This document shows positions 24,802-31,293 of a DNA stretch of 35,370 bases, in pieces. A program made the translations under genes and the position numbers. The stretch is from Parafrigoribacterium_A sp035571875 (GTDB taxonomy: Bacteria; Actinomycetota; Actinomycetes; Actinomycetales; Microbacteriaceae), in assembly GCA_035571875.1 (NCBI GenBank), contig DATNBR010000044.1, positions 1-35,370 of the forward strand, read 5' to 3'. Every line of letters starts with the position of its first letter. Position 1 is the first letter of the stretch. The notes under the pieces are model-generated. The model was given only the letters and a program-made list of their open reading frames with translations. It was not told where the DNA came from and ran no database searches.

Positions 24802-25368
24802 TCAGGAGCGGCGCGCCCACCAGAGAGTGGTGTCTCCGTAGTCCTTGCGGCGGTCGAGCTCGACGTCGTCGGGCCAGCCGGGTTCTGCGGAGCGGCTGCT
24901 GCGTTCCACCAGGACCACGGCATCCGAGGCGAGTCTCGGTGCGAGCGTCTCGAGGGTGCGCTGCAGTTCGGCATCGCCGAGCTCGTAGGGCGGGTCGAGG
25001 AGCGCGATGTCCCAGGTGGCGCCGCTCGCACCGAGAAAGGCCTGCACCGACTGTGCGACCACCGTGATCGCCGGCGCCCGACCCGCTCGTGCGCTGCGCT
25101 CGACCAGGCGCGCGTTCTCCCGGGCGGCTCGCACGGCGGGCTGACCGTTGTCGACGAGCGTCACGCTCGCAGCGCCCCGGGATGCCGCCTCCAGTCCCAG
25201 CGCGCCGGAGCCCGCGTAGAGGTCGACCACGCTCGCGCCGGCGAGCAGATCGCGCGACTCGAGCGCCGAGAAGATGGCCTCGCGCACGCGATCGCTCGTG
25301 GGTCGCGTGCCCGAACGCGGGACTGCGAGAGCGAGCGAGCCGGCGAACCCGGCAATTATCCGTGTCAT
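24802..25368 (-). CDS. rsmD: 16S rRNA (guanine(966)-N2)-methyltransferase
   Basis: A 188-residue SAM-dependent methyltransferase. The canonical start MTRIIAGFAGS is followed by RPTSDRVREAIFSAL, typical of RsmD. The SAM loop is DLYAGSGALGLEA, and the catalytic DPPYELGD matches the (N/D)PPY motif of amino-methyltransferases. It should modify G966 of 16S rRNA during 30S assembly. The start 25368 lies 8 nt after a minus-strand TAGCGT -10 box (25382-25377) with no ribosome binding site, again suggesting a leaderless message. A longer in-frame start at 25392 would overlap that box and is unlikely. It diverges from recG. Confidence 0.94.
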   Translation of the reverse strand: MTRIIAGFAGSLALAVPRSGTRPTSDRVREAIFSALESRDLLAGASVVDLYAGSGALGLEAASRGAASVTLVDNGQPAVRAARENARLVERSARAGRAPAITVVAQSVQAFLGASGATWDIALLDPPYELGDAELQRTLETLAPRLASDAVVLVERSSRSAEPGWPDDVELDRRKDYGDTTLWWARRS

Positions 25369-25376
25369 CGCGCTCA

Positions 25377-25382
25377 ACGCTA
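25377..25382 (-). promoter_or_regulatory. Candidate leaderless -10 box for rsmD
   Basis: TAGCGT on the minus strand is followed by 8 nt and then the rsmD ATG. The same hexamer serves thiL. No Shine-Dalgarno sequence is present. Confidence 0.5.
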
Positions 25383-25401
25383 CCGACTCCAATCGCCCTT
25401 C

Positions 25402-25493
25402 CCTTTCGGAAACTCAGGACTCTGGCTGCCAATGCGACCGGATATGCGCGAAACACGGGCTTGCCGTGCCCAAAGTCCTGAGTTTCCGAAAGG
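25402..25493. repeat. Perfect 20-bp inverted repeat, 92-bp REP/MITE-like element
   Basis: The left arm 25402-25421 (CCTTTCGGAAACTCAGGACT) is the exact reverse complement of the right arm 25474-25493, with 52 bp between. It lies in the 266-bp gap between divergent rsmD and recG, where no terminator is needed. I see no transposase and no obvious target-site duplication. Each arm is AT-richer than its surroundings. A REP/BIME-like unit or a tiny non-autonomous element are the best guesses. Confidence 0.8.
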
Positions 25494-25525
25494 ACAGGAG
25501 TGCGGGTCGCCGCTCCAGAAATTGT

Positions 25526-25557
25526 CTCGTCGCGCCACTAGTTTTTGGCGCGATGAG
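25526..25557. repeat. 12-bp-stem hairpin upstream of recG
   Basis: CTCGTCGCGCCA (25526-25537) pairs with TGGCGCGATGAG (25546-25557), with eleven Watson-Crick pairs and one G-T pair around an 8-nt loop. Weaker pairing continues outward (GAAA at 25518 with TTTC at 25561). It sits about 65 bp before the recG -10 box. It could be a second REP-like unit or a protein-binding site. Confidence 0.7.
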
Positions 25558-25622
25558 CAGGTTTCTAGAGCGGGGAGCGGGGGACGCTCGACAGGCGGTG
25601 CTGCGCCGTGGGCGGTCGCCGG

Positions 25623-25628
25623 TAGCCT
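25623..25628 (+). promoter_or_regulatory. Candidate -10 box for recG
   Basis: TAGCCT lies 6 nt before GTG 25635. The 6 nt read CGGAGG, which would also be a very short-spaced ribosome binding site, so leaderless versus leadered translation is ambiguous. Confidence 0.4.
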
Positions 25629-25634
25629 CGGAGG

Positions 25635-27797
25635 GTGACCTCGCCTCTCGACGCCAAGCTGTCTTCCGCGCTGGGTGCGCGCACGGCCGCCGCGTTCCAG
25701 AAGGGGCTCGGGCTCGTCACCGTCGGCGATCTGCTGAGCCACTACCCGCGCCGCTACGCCAGGCGGGGTGAGCTGACGGCGCTCAGCGAGCTGGAACTCG
25801 ACTCGAGCGTCACCATCGTGGCGGAGGTGCTCGCGGTGCAGGAGCGTCCGATGCGCGCCAAGCGTGGCTCCATCCTCGAGGTGAAGATCAGCGACGGCAG
25901 GGGCATCCTCACCCTCACCTTCTTCAACCAGGCGTGGCGCCGCAGCGAACTCGTGCCCGGTGCTCGCGGCATCTTCGCGGGCAAGGTCGGCGACTACAAG
26001 GGCACGCGGCAACTCGCGCACCCCGACTACGAGTTGTTCGAGCCCGATGTCGAGCGGGACGAGGCTGCGGCCAAGGCGTGGGCAGAGACGCCGATTCCCC
26101 TGTACCCGGCCACCGCATCCGTCGCTTCGTGGCAACTGCAGAAGGCGATCGGCATCGTGCTCGATACGCTGCCCGCGCTCGATGATCCGGTTCCGGATGC
26201 CGTGCGCGCCTCCCGCAAGTTGATGAGCTATTCGAAGGCGGTCGAGTTCATTCACCGCCCGCAGAAGGACTCGGACTGGGGCGCCGCTCGCAAGGCGCTG
26301 CGCTTTCAGGAGGCGTTCGTGCTGCAGGCCGCGCTCGTGCAACAGCGGCAGCTGCTGCGCGAAACCGAGGCCACGCCGCGTCTCGCCGGTGCCCTGCTGC
26401 AGGGCTTCGACGCGGCGCTGCCGTTCACCCTCACCGGCGACCAGTCGCGCGTGGGGGAGGAGATCACCGCCGACCTCGAATCGAACGCGCCGATGAACCG
26501 CCTCGTGCAGGGCGAGGTCGGCTCGGGCAAGACCCTCGTTGCCCTGCGCGCGATGCTCGCGGTCGCGCAGTCCGGCGGCCAGTCGGCGCTGCTCGCCCCC
26601 ACCGAGGTGCTCGCGAGTCAGCACCTTCGCTCGATCGTCAAGACGCTCGGCCCCGACCTCGCCGCACGCCTGCGACCGACCCTGCTCACCGGGCAACTGT
26701 CGACGGCCGAGCGCAAGAAGGCGCTGCTCGCTGCCGTGTCCGGCGGTGCGAGCATCATCGTCGGCACGCACGCCCTGCTGTCGGATGCCGTGGGCTTCTT
26801 CGACCTGGGACTGGTCGTCGTCGACGAGCAACATCGCTTCGGCGTCGAACAGCGGGAGACCCTGCGTCGCAAGGGCGCGACCCCGCCGCACGTGCTCGTG
26901 CTCACCGCGACGCCGATTCCGCGCACGGTCGCGATGACGGTCTTCGGCGACCTCGACATCTCGACCATCGCCGAGTTGCCGGCGGGTCGCCAGGGTATCG
27001 AGACCTTCGTCGTGCCGCTGGCTGAGAAGCCGGGCTGGGTCAACCGGGTCTGGGAGCGACTCGCGGAGGAGCTCGCGCTCGGAAGGCAGGCGTTCGTGGT
27101 CGCGCCCGCGATCGATCCGGCCGATCCCGGGGTGGAGCTGGATGACGACCTGGGGACGGGTCCGACCAGCGGTGCTGCCCACCGCGCGGCGAACGTCACC
27201 GAACTGCTTGCCGAGTTGCGCGCGAACCCGCTGCTGGCATCCGCTCGAATCGAGGCGCTGCACGGCAGGTTGCCGAGCGACCAGAAGGACGCGCTCATGC
27301 GCGCCTTCGCCGCGGGCGAGATCGACGTGCTCGTCGCGACCACAGTGATCGAGGTGGGCGTCGATGTGCCCAACGCGTCGGTCATGGTGGTGATGGATGC
27401 CGACCGCTTCGGCGTCTCCCAGCTTCACCAGCTGCGTGGCCGGGTCGGCCGCGGTGGCGTGCCGGGACTCTGCCTGCTCGTCACCGGCGCGGAGCCGGAC
27501 TCCCTCGCCCGCGAACGGGTCGAGGCCGTGGCATCGACGCTCGACGGCTTCGAGCTCGCCCAGAAGGACCTTGAGCTGCGGCAGGAGGGTGACGTGCTCG
27601 GCAGCACCCAGTCCGGTGGGAGGTCGTCGCTGCGGTTGCTGCGCGTCGCGAAAGACGGCGAGCTCATCTCCGAGGCCCGGGAACTCGCCCAGGAGGTGCT
27701 GGCCGACGATCCGACGCTGGCGCGACATCCGGCACTGCGCGAAGCGCTCGATCGCCGCCTCGACGACACCTCACGCGACTTCCTCGCCAAGAACTGA
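25635..27797 (+). CDS. recG: ATP-dependent DNA helicase RecG
   Basis: A 720-residue helicase that remodels stalled replication forks and Holliday junctions. The N-terminal wedge (OB-fold) domain covers about 1-200 with LLSHYPRRYARRGEL. Helicase motifs follow: Walker A GEVGSGKTLVA (motif I), LAPTEVLASQH (Ia), VVDEQHRFGVEQR (Walker B), LTATPIPRTVAMTVFGDLD (III), and the C-terminal half with EALHGRLPSDQKD, ATTVIEVGVDVPNASVMVV and QLHQLRGRVGRGG. The last is the RecG hallmark region. The start at GTG 25635 agrees with the -10 box and gives the family's usual N-terminus. The upstream gap carries two inverted repeats. coaD follows 103 bp downstream under its own -10 box. Confidence 0.96.
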   Translation: MTSPLDAKLSSALGARTAAAFQKGLGLVTVGDLLSHYPRRYARRGELTALSELELDSSVTIVAEVLAVQERPMRAKRGSILEVKISDGRGILTLTFFNQAWRRSELVPGARGIFAGKVGDYKGTRQLAHPDYELFEPDVERDEAAAKAWAETPIPLYPATASVASWQLQKAIGIVLDTLPALDDPVPDAVRASRKLMSYSKAVEFIHRPQKDSDWGAARKALRFQEAFVLQAALVQQRQLLRETEATPRLAGALLQGFDAALPFTLTGDQSRVGEEITADLESNAPMNRLVQGEVGSGKTLVALRAMLAVAQSGGQSALLAPTEVLASQHLRSIVKTLGPDLAARLRPTLLTGQLSTAERKKALLAAVSGGASIIVGTHALLSDAVGFFDLGLVVVDEQHRFGVEQRETLRRKGATPPHVLVLTATPIPRTVAMTVFGDLDISTIAELPAGRQGIETFVVPLAEKPGWVNRVWERLAEELALGRQAFVVAPAIDPADPGVELDDDLGTGPTSGAAHRAANVTELLAELRANPLLASARIEALHGRLPSDQKDALMRAFAAGEIDVLVATTVIEVGVDVPNASVMVVMDADRFGVSQLHQLRGRVGRGGVPGLCLLVTGAEPDSLARERVEAVASTLDGFELAQKDLELRQEGDVLGSTQSGGRSSLRLLRVAKDGELISEARELAQEVLADDPTLARHPALREALDRRLDDTSRDFLAKN

Positions 27798-27888
27798 CGC
27801 GGCTGCGCGCCCCTCATGCGCGAGGACGGGAGTGGGCGAGCGAGCGCGTCGCCGCAGGTCATATTCAGGAAGCACGAGCGGCACCGGA

Positions 27889-27894
27889 TAGGCT
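27889..27894 (+). promoter_or_regulatory. Candidate leaderless -10 box for coaD
   Basis: TAGGCT lies 6 nt before ATG 27901. The 6 nt (GGAACC) contain no good Shine-Dalgarno at proper distance. Confidence 0.45.
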
Positions 27895-27900
27895 GGAACC

Positions 27901-28383
27901 ATGAACAGGATCGCGGTCGTTCCTGGGTCGTTCGACCCGGTCACTCTGGGTCATATCGACGTGATCGAGCGGGCCGCGGGCATCTTCGACGAACTGCACG
28001 TGCTCGTCGTGCACAACCCCGACAAGACCGCGCTGCTGCCGGTCGCGCAGCGGGTCTCGCTCATCGAGAAGTCGATCGCCGAGGCGAAACTGCCGGGCAA
28101 CATCCGCGTCACCTCCTGGAGTGTCGGCCTGCTCGTCGACTACTGCACGGATGTCGGCGCGCACGTTCTCGTCAAGGGCGTGCGCTCGCAGATCGACGTG
28201 GCCTACGAGACGCCGATGGCGATCGTGAACCGCGACCTCGCGGGCGTCGAAACGGTCTTCGTGCTCACGGATCCGGCCCACGCGCACGTCTCGAGCAGTC
28301 TGGTGCGGCAGGTCGCGGCGCTCGGCGGCGATGTGAGCCCCTACGTTCCGCGCGCTGTCGCCGAGTTCCTGCAGACCCCCTGA
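27901..28383 (+). CDS. coaD: Phosphopantetheine adenylyltransferase
   Basis: A 160-residue nucleotidyltransferase that adenylates 4'-phosphopantetheine to dephospho-CoA. GSFDPVTLGHIDVIERA near residues 8-24 contains the T/HxGH nucleotide-binding motif. VKGVRSQIDVAYETPMA is the pantetheine-side region, and HVSSSLVRQVAALGGDV carries the C-terminal ISSS-type motif. The length is typical. The gene stands alone, with its own candidate -10 box upstream and a hairpin 20 nt after the stop. Confidence 0.97.
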   Translation: MNRIAVVPGSFDPVTLGHIDVIERAAGIFDELHVLVVHNPDKTALLPVAQRVSLIEKSIAEAKLPGNIRVTSWSVGLLVDYCTDVGAHVLVKGVRSQIDVAYETPMAIVNRDLAGVETVFVLTDPAHAHVSSSLVRQVAALGGDVSPYVPRAVAEFLQTP

Positions 28384-28402
28384 GCGTACCCGCCGATCGA
28401 GG

Positions 28403-28427
28403 CCACCCCCGGCGCGAAGCGGGGTGG
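28403..28427 (+). terminator. Hairpin after coaD
   Basis: CCACCCC (28403-28409) pairs perfectly with GGGGTGG (28421-28427) around an 11-nt loop, 20 nt after the coaD stop. There is no T-run, so it is a weak intrinsic terminator candidate. It ends 6 nt before the fgd -10 box. Confidence 0.4.
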
Positions 28428-28433
28428 AGCACG

Positions 28434-28439
28434 TATCGT
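28434..28439 (+). promoter_or_regulatory. Candidate -10 box for fgd
   Basis: TATCGT would start transcription near 28447, leaving a short leader with ribosome binding site AAAGGA (28454-28459) before ATG 28465. This arrangement rules out the in-frame GTG at 28438, which lies inside the -10 box. Confidence 0.45.
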
Positions 28440-28464
28440 GGAGACACGGCCCGAAAGGAATCGC

Positions 28465-29484
28465 ATGCTCCCCCTGAAACTCGGCTACAAGGCATCCGCT
28501 GAGCAGTTTGACCCCCGTGAGCTCGTGGAGATCGCGGTGGCCGCCGAGGCGCACGGCTTCGAGAGCGTTGCGGTCAGCGACCACTTCCAGCCCTGGCGGC
28601 ACGAGGGTGGTCACGCGCCGTTCTCACTCGCCTGGATGGCCGCGGTGGGCGAGCGCACGAGCACGGTACAGATCGGCACGTCGGTGATGACGCCGACCTT
28701 CCGCTACAACCCCGCCGTCATCGCGCAGGCGTTCGCCACGATGGGTTGCCTGTACCCGGGGCGCATCATGCTCGGAGTCGGCACCGGCGAGGCGCTCAAC
28801 GAGATAGCCACCGGATTCCGCGGTGCCGGCGAGCAGGACTGGCCCGAATTCAAGGAGCGGTTCGCCCGGCTGCGCGAGGCCGTGTCGCTCATGCGACAGC
28901 TCTGGACCGAGGACCGCGTCGACTTCCAGGGCGAGTATTACTCCACCCACGGAGCCTCCATCTATGACCGGCCGGAGACACCCATCCCCGTGTACGTCGC
29001 CGCGGGCGGACCCGTCGTGGCGCGCTATGCCGGTCGCTCGGGCGACGGCTTCATCTGCACCTCCGGCAAGGGCATGGAGCTGTACACCGAGCAGCTCATC
29101 CCCTCCGTGCAGGAGGGTGCCGAGAAGGTGGGCAGGGACGCGAACGAGATCGACCGCATGATCGAGATCAAGCTCAGCTACGACACGACCTACGAGGCCG
29201 CGCTCGAGAACACGCGCTTCTGGGCGCCGCTCGCTCTCAGCAAGGAGCAGAAGCACGACATCCACGATCCGATCGAGATGGAGAAGGCGGCGGATGCGCT
29301 GCCCATCGAGCAGATCGCCTCGCGCTTCATCGTCGGTTCAGATCCAGACGCGGTGGTGGCGGACATCAAGAAGTACATCGATGCCGGCCTCAACCACCTC
29401 GTCTTCCACGCGCCGGGTCACGACCAGCGCCACTTCCTCGAGCTGTTCGAGCGCGACCTCGCGCCACGGTTGCGCGCACTGTAG
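28465..29484 (+). CDS. fgd: F420-dependent glucose-6-phosphate dehydrogenase
   Basis: A 339-residue luciferase-like TIM barrel that oxidises glucose-6-phosphate while reducing coenzyme F420. It matches Mycobacterium tuberculosis FGD1 through most of its length (LKLGYKASAEQF, SDHFQPWRHEGGHAPFSLAW, EMEKAADALPIEQIA). Active-site residues by FGD1 equivalence are Asp39, His40, Trp44 and Glu109. Phosphate-binding residues are Lys202, Lys263 and Arg287 (FGD1 Lys198, Lys259, Arg283), shifted by a 4-residue insertion in GFRGAGEQDWPEF. The start ATG 28465 has AAAGGA upstream. It is the cell's likely source of reduced F420 for other F420 enzymes. cofE, at the right end of the window, shows that F420 is made locally. 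Confidence 0.95.
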   Translation: MLPLKLGYKASAEQFDPRELVEIAVAAEAHGFESVAVSDHFQPWRHEGGHAPFSLAWMAAVGERTSTVQIGTSVMTPTFRYNPAVIAQAFATMGCLYPGRIMLGVGTGEALNEIATGFRGAGEQDWPEFKERFARLREAVSLMRQLWTEDRVDFQGEYYSTHGASIYDRPETPIPVYVAAGGPVVARYAGRSGDGFICTSGKGMELYTEQLIPSVQEGAEKVGRDANEIDRMIEIKLSYDTTYEAALENTRFWAPLALSKEQKHDIHDPIEMEKAADALPIEQIASRFIVGSDPDAVVADIKKYIDAGLNHLVFHAPGHDQRHFLELFERDLAPRLRAL

Positions 29485-29489
29485 CGTCC

Positions 29490-29529
29490 GTGCCGCGGCC
29501 GCCGCGTGTCTTCGCGACGGCCCCGGCAC
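29490..29529. terminator. Bidirectional hairpin between convergent genes
   Basis: GTGCCGCGGCCG (29490-29501) pairs with CGGCCCCGGCAC (29518-29529), 11 of 12 positions. After one mismatch CGCG (29503-29506) pairs with CGCG (29513-29516) around a 6-nt loop. The hairpin begins 6 nt after the fgd stop and ends 8 nt before the stop of the convergent small gene. It lacks a T-run on either side. Confidence 0.65.
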
Positions 29530-29536
29530 ATCCGGT

Positions 29537-29827
29537 TCACATGATGCGACGCAGCAGCTGGCTCGCGGCGATGCGCTCCCGTTCCCGCTCGAACTCCTGA
29601 CGGAGCCGTTCGCGCTCGAGCATGGCGCGCGCCTGCTCATGGGTGACTCGGCCGCGTCGCCGGCTCCACGTGATGAGCGCGACGCCGAGGTGCAGCGCGG
29701 CACGGTCGAGCAGGCCGACCCGGCGGTGGGAGGCGCGTTCGGCTCCCGGCGGATCGGGCGGGTGGTCGCGACGATCGTGATCGGTCGTCTGCGTGGTGGC
29801 TACTTCGGGGTTGAGTGTGGTGTTCAC
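29537..29827 (-). CDS. Small conserved-looking protein with hydrophobic helix and charged coil
   Basis: A 96-residue protein of unknown function. Residues 1-37 are polar and Thr/Pro/His/Arg-rich. LLDRAALHLGVALITW (39-54) is one amphipathic or membrane-associated helix. Residues 64-96 are a highly charged coil (RAMLERERLRQEFERERER). Similar short proteins with an xLDRxALxLGxALIxW helix are, to my memory, common in Micrococcales. The GTG start at 29827 follows AAAGGAA at about 5 nt, which supports real translation. It may share a transcript with the tiny ORF at 30018-30128 upstream. No function can be assigned. Confidence 0.65.
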   Translation of the reverse strand: MNTTLNPEVATTQTTDHDRRDHPPDPPGAERASHRRVGLLDRAALHLGVALITWSRRRGRVTHEQARAMLERERLRQEFERERERIAASQLLRRIM

Positions 29828-30017
29828 GATGGTTCCTTTGGTGGTGCGGCGCGCGAGACCGTGGTCGGCAAGCGCCAGTGGTGCCGTTCGAACGGCGAGG
29901 CACGCGCCGGGTGGCGCGGGAGGGGTGAGCTCCCTGAGCTGCGAGACGTCAGGGAGGGGCTTCGACGGCGGTGCCGCGGAAGCCGGCGGGGCTTCGCTCG
30001 GGGAGCGACTCAGGCCG
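29828..30017 (-). other. 190-bp spacer with palindrome and hairpin
   Basis: This stretch between two minus-strand ORFs holds a perfect 14-bp palindrome, GCCGTTCGAACGGC (29883-29896). It also has a hairpin with 8-bp perfect arms, CTCCCTGA (29930-29937) and TCAGGGAG (29949-29956), around an 11-nt loop. The hairpin could act as an attenuator between the tiny ORF and the 96-residue gene, or be part of a small RNA. I see no convincing coding frame. Confidence 0.45.
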
Positions 30018-30128
30018 TTATGCGGTGAACGCTGCAGCGGTCAATGCTGCCGTTCTCTGCGCGCACACGAGGCCTGCGGTGGTTCGAGAAAAATCTGCAG
30101 TTGCTGCAGTGTCTGCGTTTGTGATCAC
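30018..30128 (-). CDS. Tiny ORF with strong ribosome binding site (36 aa)
   Basis: GTG at 30128 is preceded by AAAGGAGG (minus strand, 30142-30135) at ideal spacing, downstream of a plausible promoter. The 36-residue product is Ala/Thr-rich (TNADTAATADFSRTTAGL, then CAQRTAALTAAAFTA) and ends at TAA 30018. No family is recognised. It may be a real small protein or a leader peptide controlling the 96-residue gene 190 bp downstream. The Ala run uses GCA repeatedly, unlike the GCG/GCC preferred in neighbours. Confidence 0.45.
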   Translation of the reverse strand: MITNADTAATADFSRTTAGLVCAQRTAALTAAAFTA

Positions 30129-30161
30129 GGTCGGCCTCCTTTCGTCTGTGGCGTGCGTTCC

Positions 30162-30191
30162 ACCGTAGTGGTCGGCGAGCGAGCACTGCAA
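30162..30191 (-). promoter_or_regulatory. Promoter TTGCAG-N18-TACGGT
   Basis: The minus strand has TTGCAG (30191-30186), an 18-bp spacer and TACGGT (30167-30162). Transcription would begin near 30155, giving a leader of about 27 nt that contains AAAGGAGG and leads into GTG 30128. It is one of the few places in the window with both hexamers. Confidence 0.5.
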
Positions 30192-30254
30192 GGTCTGAGG
30201 CGAAAACGGGGAGGTTCGCGCTGAGCCGCCCTCGTCATCCGGCCCGCGTGTCTC

Positions 30255-30260
30255 TAGGAT
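30255..30260 (+). promoter_or_regulatory. Candidate leaderless -10 box for PLDc_N gene
   Basis: TAGGAT is followed by 7 nt and ATG 30268. The in-frame ATG at 30259 overlaps the box and is therefore unlikely to be the start. Confidence 0.5.
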
Positions 30261-30267
30261 GCTGCTC

Positions 30268-30669
30268 ATGTACCTCGTGCTGCCGCTGCTGATGCTCATC
30301 CTGCTGGTCGGCGCGCTCGCGGACATCATCATGGCCGAGGAGTGGCGGGTCAAGCACCTGCCCAAGGTGTTCTGGATCATCATCGTGATCCTCATGCCCT
30401 TGGTCGGTTCTATCCTGTGGTTCGCCATCGGTCGCGAATACGCGCGGCCGGTCAACCTCGGCGGGTTCGGCGATCCGCGACGACGTGAGGCGGATGCGGT
30501 GGCGACGTCTCTCGAACCGCTCACGCCGGGGAGCTTCGGCGTGCGCAACACCGAGGCGGAACTCGCGGCGCTCGACCGTGAAATCGAGGCCTACGAGAAG
30601 GCCGAGCGGATTCGGCAGCTCGAGGAGCAGTTGCGCGAGCGCCGGAGAGAGAAGGGGATCGAGGGCTGA
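30268..30669 (+). CDS. PLDc_N domain small membrane protein
   Basis: A 133-residue protein. Two membrane helices (about 1-20 and 34-55) flank MAEEWRVKHLPKVFWIIIVILMPLVGSILWFAIGRE, which matches the PLDc_N module found at the N-terminus of cardiolipin synthases. No phospholipase D catalytic HKD motif follows. The C-terminal half (about 90-133) is a charged coiled coil (ELAALDREIEAYEKAERIRQLEEQLRERR) facing the cytoplasm. Such stand-alone PLDc_N proteins are common in actinobacteria with unknown role, so it should not be called a cardiolipin synthase. The start ATG 30268 is set by the -10 box 7 nt upstream. Confidence 0.82.
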   Translation: MYLVLPLLMLILLVGALADIIMAEEWRVKHLPKVFWIIIVILMPLVGSILWFAIGREYARPVNLGGFGDPRRREADAVATSLEPLTPGSFGVRNTEAELAALDREIEAYEKAERIRQLEEQLRERRREKGIEG

Positions 30670-30684
30670 ACCGAGCTCCGCGGG

Positions 30685-30690
30685 TACAGT
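30685..30690 (+). promoter_or_regulatory. Candidate leaderless -10 box for mug
   Basis: TACAGT is followed by 6 nt and GTG 30697. No ribosome binding site is present at normal distance. Confidence 0.4.
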
Positions 30691-30696
30691 GCGAGT

Positions 30697-31293
30697 GTGG
30701 GTTTCACGAGTGCCGAACTGGATGCGTTCAAGGGCGTCGGACTGCCCGACCTGGTCGGCCCCCACATCCGTCTGCTCTTTGTGGGCATCAACCCGGGTCT
30801 GCAGACGGCCGCCGTTCAGGCCCACTTCAGCGGGCGCAGCAACCGGTTCTATCCGGCGCTGTTCCGGGCGGGAATCGTGGATCGCGTGATCGACGCCTCG
30901 GCGGGGTTCACTCCGGATGATCGTGCGCACCTGATCGGGCGGGGCGTTGGCATCTCGAACCTGGTGCGCGGTGCATCCCGGCGGGCGGACGAGCTCACGG
31001 CGGATGAACTGCGTGCGGGCGCGGCGGACCTCACGCAATGCGTCGAGGCGCTCGGCCCCGCCGTGGTGGCACTGCTCGGGATCACCGCGTACAGGATCGC
31101 CTTCGAGCGGCCGAAGGCGACCGCGGGCAGGCAACCGGAGGGGATCGGGGGTTCGGAGCTGTGGGTCGTGCCGAACCCAAGCGGACTCAACGCCCACGCG
31201 ACCATCACGAGTCTGGCCGACGCCTATCGCGAGGCCGCGGTCGCTGCGGGCATTCCCGTCTTCGATCCGCCGGTTCGGGCGTCAACCCTGTGA
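30697..31293 (+). CDS. mug: G/U mismatch-specific DNA glycosylase
   Basis: A 198-residue uracil-DNA-glycosylase superfamily enzyme of the Mug/TDG type, which removes uracil or ethenocytosine opposite guanine. Motif 1, LLFVGINPGLQTAA, has the catalytic Asn in GINPG. Motif 2, VVPNPSGLNAHAT, is the NPSGLN insertion loop. FSGRSNRFYPALFRAG is also typical. The start GTG 30697 lies 6 nt after TACAGT. The 3' end overlaps the 3' end of the convergent oxidoreductase gene by 12 bp (31282-31293). Confidence 0.92.
   Translation: MGFTSAELDAFKGVGLPDLVGPHIRLLFVGINPGLQTAAVQAHFSGRSNRFYPALFRAGIVDRVIDASAGFTPDDRAHLIGRGVGISNLVRGASRRADELTADELRAGAADLTQCVEALGPAVVALLGITAYRIAFERPKATAGRQPEGIGGSELWVVPNPSGLNAHATITSLADAYREAAVAAGIPVFDPPVRASTL

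Noticed and set aside
23778..25031. N-terminal extension of the lipoprotein frame across thiL
   Set aside because: The extension is antisense to thiL. The lipoprotein signal peptide begins at 23777, exactly 7 nt after a -10 box.
25402..25493. Intrinsic terminator interpretation of the 20-bp inverted repeat
   Set aside because: It lies between divergent promoters, the 52-nt loop is too long and there is no T-run.
25380..27728. 782-codon minus-strand open frame opposite recG
   Set aside because: It is the antisense shadow of recG; its last 60 codons simply translate the inverted-repeat region.
29793..30224. 143-codon plus-strand frame in the fgd-PLDc_N gap
   Set aside because: It has no ribosome binding site, Gly/Ala/Arg-rich composition and no family resemblance. 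The minus-strand signals there are stronger.
30259..30267. ATG 30259 as start of the PLDc_N gene
   Set aside because: It lies inside the probable TAGGAT -10 box, whereas ATG 30268 is 7 nt downstream of the box.
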